NCBI GenBank assembly: GCA_050122535.1
Contig: JASFIT010000172.1
Span: forward strand, 1 to 9,221
Length of the DNA: 9,221 nucleotides
Direction: 5' to 3'
Source: JASFEQ01 sp050122535
GTDB lineage: Bacteria; Desulfobacterota; DSM-4660; Desulfatiglandales; HGW-15
In this document: positions 5,702-9,221 of the stretch, piece by piece
Numbering within the stretch: position 1 is the first letter of the stretch
Layout: each line of letters begins with the position of its first letter
Notes under the pieces: model-generated
Database searches by the model: none
What the model saw: only the letters and a program-made list of their open reading frames with translations
Told to the model about the DNA's origin: nothing
Program-made: the position numbers and the translations under genes

Positions 5702-6421
5702 ATGGAAGTCACCCTGTTAATAGAGGCCACGGACAGGGCTTTCAAGATCCTGGAAGAGGCCAGGGTCCATGCCACAGGCATACTGGACACGACGGTAGAG
5801 TTAATGGCCGAGGAGACACGCTTTTCTCAGCAGCGAACCTTCCAGACCCTTTTCACAGGGGCACAAAAAAGGAGAACCCGATTTCAGAATTTTTTGGGGA
5901 CAGCATTCATCCTGTTTGCATTCTGGACTTTGCTATCCGGGAAGTTTGACGCCTTTCATCTCACCCTTGGGGCAATCTGTTCAATTATAGTCGGCTACTT
6001 GTTTCACGATCTTCTGTTTGTGAACGTGAGGGTGGGGGATATCCGCACAGTCGCATTCAGGTTTATCAGGTACGTTCCATGGCTTCTCAAGCAGATCTTC
6101 TTGGCCAACCTCCATGTGGCCTCTCTGGTTCTCAACCCAAAAATGCCCATAGACCCGCGGATTGTCACATTTAAGACAAAACTGGAGACCGACATCTCTA
6201 ACGTCACGTTGGGCAATTCCATCACGCTGACCCCAGGGACCATTACTATGGACATCAAGGACGGTGTTTTCTATGTGCATGCCTTGAGTCAAAAAGTCGC
6301 TGATGATCTGAACGCCGGCGAGATGGAGGACAGGGTGGCGCATATCTTCATGGAGGCAGATCATCTCTACGTACAAGACGTGCTGGATGCAGCACGGATA
6401 TATGAGAGGCTCCGGGTATAA
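5702..6421 (+). CDS. mrpE: Mrp antiporter subunit E with long N-terminal extension
   Basis: A 239-residue member of the MnhE/MrpE/PhaE family. Residues about 66-240 are the family core: membrane segments near 66-79, 84-103 and 121-145, then the characteristic NSITLTPGTITMD at 172-184 in the soluble C-terminal domain. MrpE is a small membrane subunit of the multi-subunit cation/proton antiporter, usually about 160 residues. The first 60 or so residues here are extra: no membrane segment, charged, probably helical. The extension is supported by an excellent GGAGG (5691-5695) six bases before the ATG; no later in-frame start has a comparable site. It follows the stress protein gene by 53 bases and precedes mrpB by 95 bases. 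Confidence 0.9.
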   Translation: MEVTLLIEATDRAFKILEEARVHATGILDTTVELMAEETRFSQQRTFQTLFTGAQKRRTRFQNFLGTAFILFAFWTLLSGKFDAFHLTLGAICSIIVGYLFHDLLFVNVRVGDIRTVAFRFIRYVPWLLKQIFLANLHVASLVLNPKMPIDPRIVTFKTKLETDISNVTLGNSITLTPGTITMDIKDGVFYVHALSQKVADDLNAGEMEDRVAHIFMEADHLYVQDVLDAARIYERLRV

Positions 6422-6437
6422 ATGAGGTACGGTGGAA

Positions 6438-6478
6438 CGGGGGGAAGGTGGTACGGATACTCTAGTTCCTGTTCCCCG
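6438..6478 (+). other. possible hairpin in the mrpE-mrpB gap
   Basis: CGGGG (6438-6442) can pair with CCCCG (6474-6478), continuing as AA/TT across a two-base bulge. GGTACGG is also repeated at 6426-6432 and 6450-6456. No T-run follows, so this is not a clear terminator; it might modulate readthrough or mRNA processing between the two genes. The 25-codon frame starting at 6422 shows no family features. Confidence 0.25.
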
Positions 6479-6516
6479 ATTCGAGAGTGCGGCTCTTAGG
6501 CGGCAAGGAGAAAGAA

Positions 6517-6981
6517 ATGATCAGGGATAGTGATGATGTGATCGTGAAAACACTAGCTAGAATTCTCATGCCTTTTATCGTGGTTTATGCTCTCTATGTG
6601 GTCATGCATGGGCATCACAGCCCGGGTGGTGGCTTTCAGGGGGGCGTGATTTTGGCGGCGGGCTTTGTCCTGTTGGTCATCAGCCACGGCTTAGAGCAAA
6701 CGAGGAGGCGGATGTCCGAGAAGGCGGCAGGTGCCATTAGCAGTGTGGGTGTCTTCATTTACGGGGGTATAGGAGCCCTCTGTCTGATTCTGGGGGGAAA
6801 CTATCTCGACTATGGGAAACTGAGCAAAATTATTGGGGTTGAGGTGGAGGAAGCAAGATCCTTGGGGATCCTAGGTGTTGAGATTGGGGTTGCCCTGGCC
6901 GTTATGGCAGTCATGTGTACCATTTTCTTTGCCATCTACACCGTGGGTGATTCTTCCGAAGAGGAAAGGAGCGAGCAGTGA
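6517..6981 (+). CDS. mrpB: Mrp antiporter subunit B
   Basis: A 154-residue MnhB/MrpB-family membrane protein, normal length. Four membrane segments are visible at about 14-30, 43-57, 74-94 and 118-141. The family hallmark HGHHSPGGGFQGG lies at 31-43 right after the first segment. MrpB is an essential subunit of the antiporter complex. I chose the ATG at 6517, with AAGGAG (6505-6510) six bases upstream, over an upstream in-frame GTG at 6487 that lacks a good site. It overlaps mrpF by four bases (GTGA). In canonical Mrp operons mrpB follows mrpA; here it lies between mrpE and mrpF. Confidence 0.93.
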   Translation: MIRDSDDVIVKTLARILMPFIVVYALYVVMHGHHSPGGGFQGGVILAAGFVLLVISHGLEQTRRRMSEKAAGAISSVGVFIYGGIGALCLILGGNYLDYGKLSKIIGVEVEEARSLGILGVEIGVALAVMAVMCTIFFAIYTVGDSSEEERSEQ

Positions 6982-7250
6982 GTCATTTTTTCTTATTCTT
7001 GGGTGTGGGGATGTGTGTCCTGGTCTTCGGTTGTCTCTACAGGGCCACAACGGGACCTGGTATTTTGAATAGGGCAGTGGGGATTTCTGCCATTGGCACA
7101 AAGACTTTGATCCTTCTGCTGCTCATGGGCGTAATCTACGGCAGGATAGAAATGTTCATAGACATCAGTATGGTTTACGCCCTGTTGAATTTCTTGGGGA
7201 CCTTGGTTCTGTCAAAATATCTGGAGAGGACGAGGGAGGTGTCATGCTAA
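6978..7250 (+). CDS. mrpF: Mrp antiporter subunit F
   Basis: A 90-residue MnhF/MrpF/PhaF protein with three membrane segments (about 3-20, 35-53, 61-80). Family signatures are GPGILNRAVGISAIGTKT (26-43) and FIDISMVYALLNFLGTLVL (60-78), with an acidic residue, D62, in the membrane-entry region. The start is a GTG that overlaps the TGA of mrpB. AGGAG (6967-6971) six bases upstream supports it, and the overlap indicates translational coupling. The 3' end overlaps mrpG by seven bases. Confidence 0.93.
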   Translation: MSHFFLFLGVGMCVLVFGCLYRATTGPGILNRAVGISAIGTKTLILLLLMGVIYGRIEMFIDISMVYALLNFLGTLVLSKYLERTREVSC

Positions 7251-7561
7251 TTAAAGATATCCTAGTCATATTGTTCATGCTGGCGGGTATTTTCTTTTTT
7301 TTCACGTCAACCTTGGGCCTCTTGCGCCTCCCCGATTTCTATACAAGGCTTCACGCCACGGGTAAGGGAGATACGCTGGCGGTTCTATACTCACTCATTG
7401 GACTTGCCATATATCACGGGCTCTCCTTAACAAGTGTCAAGATCATATTTATCGCCGTCTTCATGTTTCTGGCCCAACCCACAGCCACCCATGCCATCTC
7501 AAGGGCAGCCTACAGGTGTGAGGTGGACCCCTGGACGTGTGAGCTGGACTTTACCGGTTAA
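7244..7561 (+). CDS. mrpG: Mrp antiporter subunit G
   Basis: A 105-residue MnhG/MrpG/PhaG protein. The motif LRLPDFYTRLHATGKGDTL (27-45) after the first membrane segment is diagnostic, followed by segments near 47-60 and 65-78 and the usual PTATHAISRAAYR. The tail carries two cysteines (C92 and C99), which I cannot assign a role. The ATG lies inside the end of mrpF with GGGAGG four bases upstream. It is one of the small membrane subunits needed for assembly of the antiporter. Confidence 0.93.
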   Translation: MLIKDILVILFMLAGIFFFFTSTLGLLRLPDFYTRLHATGKGDTLAVLYSLIGLAIYHGLSLTSVKIIFIAVFMFLAQPTATHAISRAAYRCEVDPWTCELDFTG

Positions 7562-7575
7562 AGAGGAGGAGAAGA

Positions 7576-7821
7576 ATGATTCTGGCGTTCGATTTGATCC
7601 TGGTCCTATTTGTATTTGTCTGTGCCATAGCAGCAATTACCGTGGAGGATCTGTTGAGCGCGGTCATCATCCTGGGCGCCTACAGCTTCCTCATGTGCCT
7701 TTTATGGACACAAATGGCCGCCATTGACGTGGCTTTCACAGAGGCCTCTGTAAGCGCAGGTATCGGAACCGTGCTCATGATTGGAGCGGTGAGTAAGACG
7801 AAAAGGAGGTCAAAGGATTGA
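7576..7821 (+). CDS. DUF4040 / MbhD-like subunit (MrpA C-terminal part 1)
   Basis: An 81-residue protein of two to three membrane segments with the signature DVAFTEASVSAGIGTVL at 51-67. In canonical Mrp operons this domain is part of the long C-terminal extension of MrpA; in Mbh-type membrane-bound hydrogenases it is a separate small subunit (MbhD). Here it is free-standing. The ATG has AGGAGGA (7564-7570) five bases upstream, and the last codons overlap the next gene by four bases. It should be an integral component of the proton/cation path of the complex. Confidence 0.88.
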   Translation: MILAFDLILVLFVFVCAIAAITVEDLLSAVIILGAYSFLMCLLWTQMAAIDVAFTEASVSAGIGTVLMIGAVSKTKRRSKD

Positions 7822-8093
7822 AGGTCTTAAGCCTCATAGTGGCAATAGTTATAGGGGCAACACTCATATATGGTACCCTGGATATGCCCAAGTGGGGGGA
7901 TCCCCATTCGCCCGCCAGCTCTCATGTATCCCCCTATTATCTTCGTCACAGCCTCGAACATACGGCCACCCCAAATGTGGTCACCTCTGTCCTTGCCGAC
8001 TACAGAAGTTACGATACATTGGGTGAGACAACGGTCATATTCACAGCGGGCATGGCATGTATTTTATTACTTAGAAGAGCTAGAAAAAAATAG
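7818..8093 (+). CDS. MbhE-like subunit (MrpA C-terminal part 2)
   Basis: A 91-residue protein with one N-terminal membrane segment (about 3-20), a short loop containing MPKWGDPHSPASSHVSPYY (23-41), and the conserved PNVVTSVLADYRSYDTLGE block (52-70) leading into a second segment. This matches the last piece of the MrpA C-terminal region, known as MbhE when separate. The start is TTG at 7818, overlapping the TGA of the previous gene. AGGAGGT (7804-7810), seven bases upstream, makes the choice firm despite the rare start codon. mrpC begins ten bases after its TAG. Confidence 0.88.
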   Translation: MKVLSLIVAIVIGATLIYGTLDMPKWGDPHSPASSHVSPYYLRHSLEHTATPNVVTSVLADYRSYDTLGETTVIFTAGMACILLLRRARKK

Positions 8094-8103
8094 GGTGAGA
8101 GTG

Positions 8104-8493
8104 ATGTGGGATTTCATCGTTGGTCACTATAATTATTGGATGTACATAGGGCTCATGATGATAGGTTTCTATGCCATGATGGCAAAGAGGAACCTGATCA
8201 AGAAGATCATCGGCATGAACATATTCCAATCAGCCATCATATTCTTTTTCATATCCACATCTGTCAAAAAAGGTGTAACCGTACCCATCCTGGAGCATGG
8301 CCATGAGGGCCACGGGAGCCATGCCATCGATGTTATGCAATATGCCAATCCATTACCACACGTACTCATGCTCACAGCCATTGTGGTGATGGTGGCCACT
8401 CTGGGCGTAGCGCTATCTGTTGCCATTATGATTTACAGGAAATATGGGACATTAGAGGAAGACGAAGTCCTTGAGAATATGAGAAAAGACTAA
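8104..8493 (+). CDS. mrpC: Mrp antiporter subunit C (NuoK-like)
   Basis: A 129-residue MnhC/MrpC protein homologous to NuoK of complex I. Three membrane segments lie at about 11-27, 35-54 and 86-111. Family signatures are AKRNLIKKIIGMNIFQSAIIF (27-47) and ANPLPHVLMLTAIVVMVATLG (81-101). The loop between segments two and three holds an unusual histidine cluster (H65, H67, H70, H73). The ATG at 8104 is chosen because GGGTGAG lies four bases upstream and the protein then begins where the family does; the frame stays open further upstream but overlaps the previous gene. Confidence 0.92.
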   Translation: MWDFIVGHYNYWMYIGLMMIGFYAMMAKRNLIKKIIGMNIFQSAIIFFFISTSVKKGVTVPILEHGHEGHGSHAIDVMQYANPLPHVLMLTAIVVMVATLGVALSVAIMIYRKYGTLEEDEVLENMRKD

Positions 8494-8497
8494 GAAG

Positions 8498-9221
8498 ATG
8501 ATAGAACAGATCCCGATCTTGATTGTCATCATTCCGTTGATTTCTTCATTCCTTTGTCCTCTCATCGGACTATGGAGGAAAGAGGCCTGCCACGGTTGGG
8601 TCGTCTTCTCCCTCTCATTAACTGTCCTCGCATCCGTCCATACATTGCTTTCCATAATAGAGAGCGGTACTGTCCGTTACCACTTGGGAAATTGGAATCC
8701 TCCATGGGGAATAGAATGCGTTATAGACCACTTTGGTGCATTCATGGTGGTCATCATATCCACCATGAGTCTTTTTGCAGCCGTCTATGGGAAGAAGACC
8801 ATTGAAAAGGAGCTACCTGGTAAGAGTATCTACTTCTATACCATCTTCCTCTTACTGGTCACTGCCCTTTTGGGCATAACGATAACGGGTGATGTGTTTA
8901 ATCTTTATGTGTTTTTAGAGATAGCCTCTTTGGCAGGTTATGCCCTCATAGCCGTGGGAAAAGATAGGGCGCCGGTTGCCAGTTTTAGATATATCGTGAT
9001 GGGTACCATCGGCGCCTGCTTTTATCTTATTGGTCTCGGCTACCTCTATATAGTCACGGGTTCACTGAATATGGAAGACCTAAGAATCTTGCTGCCTCCA
9101 CTTTACGCGAATAGAGTCGTTCAGACGGCATTTGTTTTCATGTTCATTGGCTTTGGTATAAAAATAGCTCTATTTCCTCTTCATACGTGGCAACCAGATG
9201 CCTACACCTATGCCCCCTCTG
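8498..9221 (+). CDS. mrpD: Mrp antiporter subunit D, partial
   Basis: Translated by hand: 241 codons from the ATG at 8498, open to the right edge, so the 3' half is missing (the full protein is usually about 490-500 residues). It belongs to the NuoL/M/N-related proton-channel family. E141 in TGDVFNLYVFLEIASLAGYAL matches the essential membrane glutamate of MrpD (E137 in Bacillus), and K222 in FGIKIALFPLHTWQPDAY matches the essential TM7 lysine. About seven membrane helices are visible. It starts four bases after mrpC with only a weak Shine-Dalgarno, consistent with coupled translation. Assignment to MrpD rather than a second MrpA/NuoN-like copy rests on its position after mrpC and on the motifs. 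Confidence 0.88.
   Translation, partial: MIEQIPILIVIIPLISSFLCPLIGLWRKEACHGWVVFSLSLTVLASVHTLLSIIESGTVRYHLGNWNPPWGIECVIDHFGAFMVVIISTMSLFAAVYGKKTIEKELPGKSIYFYTIFLLLVTALLGITITGDVFNLYVFLEIASLAGYALIAVGKDRAPVASFRYIVMGTIGACFYLIGLGYLYIVTGSLNMEDLRILLPPLYANRVVQTAFVFMFIGFGIKIALFPLHTWQPDAYTYAPS

Noticed and set aside
6487..6516. GTG start for mrpB giving ten extra residues
   Set aside because: The AAGGAG site lies inside that extension and serves the ATG at 6517.
7870..8103. Upstream extension of mrpC to an in-frame ATG
   Set aside because: It would overlap the MbhE-like gene almost entirely, and the added residues are unlike the family.
8554..8805. 83-codon plus-strand frame overlapping the start of the last gene
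   Set aside because: It is out of frame with the clear MrpD reading frame starting at 8498, which carries the family motifs.

Overview
The window looks like chromosome of a mesophilic anaerobic bacterium of the deltaproteobacterial / Desulfobacterota type. That is inferred from protein style, not measured: a FadH-type flavoprotein with a 4Fe-4S cluster, a 3-hydroxyisobutyrate dehydrogenase-family enzyme, and an Mrp antiporter locus in which the MrpA C-terminal region is split into two small genes, as in Mbh-type and many anaerobe loci. Base composition is moderate. I see no phage genes, transposase, CRISPR, tRNA or rRNA.

Layout. Positions 1-102 (minus) hold the first codons of a gene resembling S-adenosylmethionine decarboxylase (speD), with a near-consensus sigma-70 promoter. 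Positions 343-3820 (minus) form a three-gene cluster, read from 3820 downwards: a beta-hydroxyacid dehydrogenase, a 667-residue 2,4-dienoyl-CoA reductase-like flavoprotein, and a YfcE-type metallophosphoesterase. From about 3821 to 4438 lies a roughly 600-base gap between divergent transcription units. It holds an outward promoter on each side and a conspicuous hairpin-rich block (about 4140-4343) that may be a dispersed intergenic repeat or a structured RNA.

Positions 4439-9221 (plus) appear to be one long transcription unit: a stand-alone receiver-domain response regulator, a tandem universal stress protein, then Mrp/Mnh cation/proton antiporter genes in the order E, B, F, G, MrpA-C-terminal part 1 (DUF4040/MbhD-like), part 2 (MbhE-like), C, D. 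The last gene runs off the right edge. Spacing inside the Mrp block is tight: 4- to 7-base overlaps, GTG and TTG starts, and strong Shine-Dalgarno sequences.

How the genes work together. The plus-strand genes should build a multi-subunit membrane antiporter exchanging Na+ (or another cation) for H+. The receiver and stress protein at the head of the unit suggest that expression or activity is tied to a stress or energy signal. The minus-strand cluster reads as oxidoreductive acyl/hydroxyacid metabolism plus a small phosphodiesterase, whose substrate cannot be told from sequence. The most notable points are an approximately 60-residue soluble N-terminal extension on MrpE, the unusual position of mrpB between mrpE and mrpF, the regulator/stress pair ahead of the antiporter, and the structured intergenic block. 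No wholly new system can be claimed from this sequence alone.
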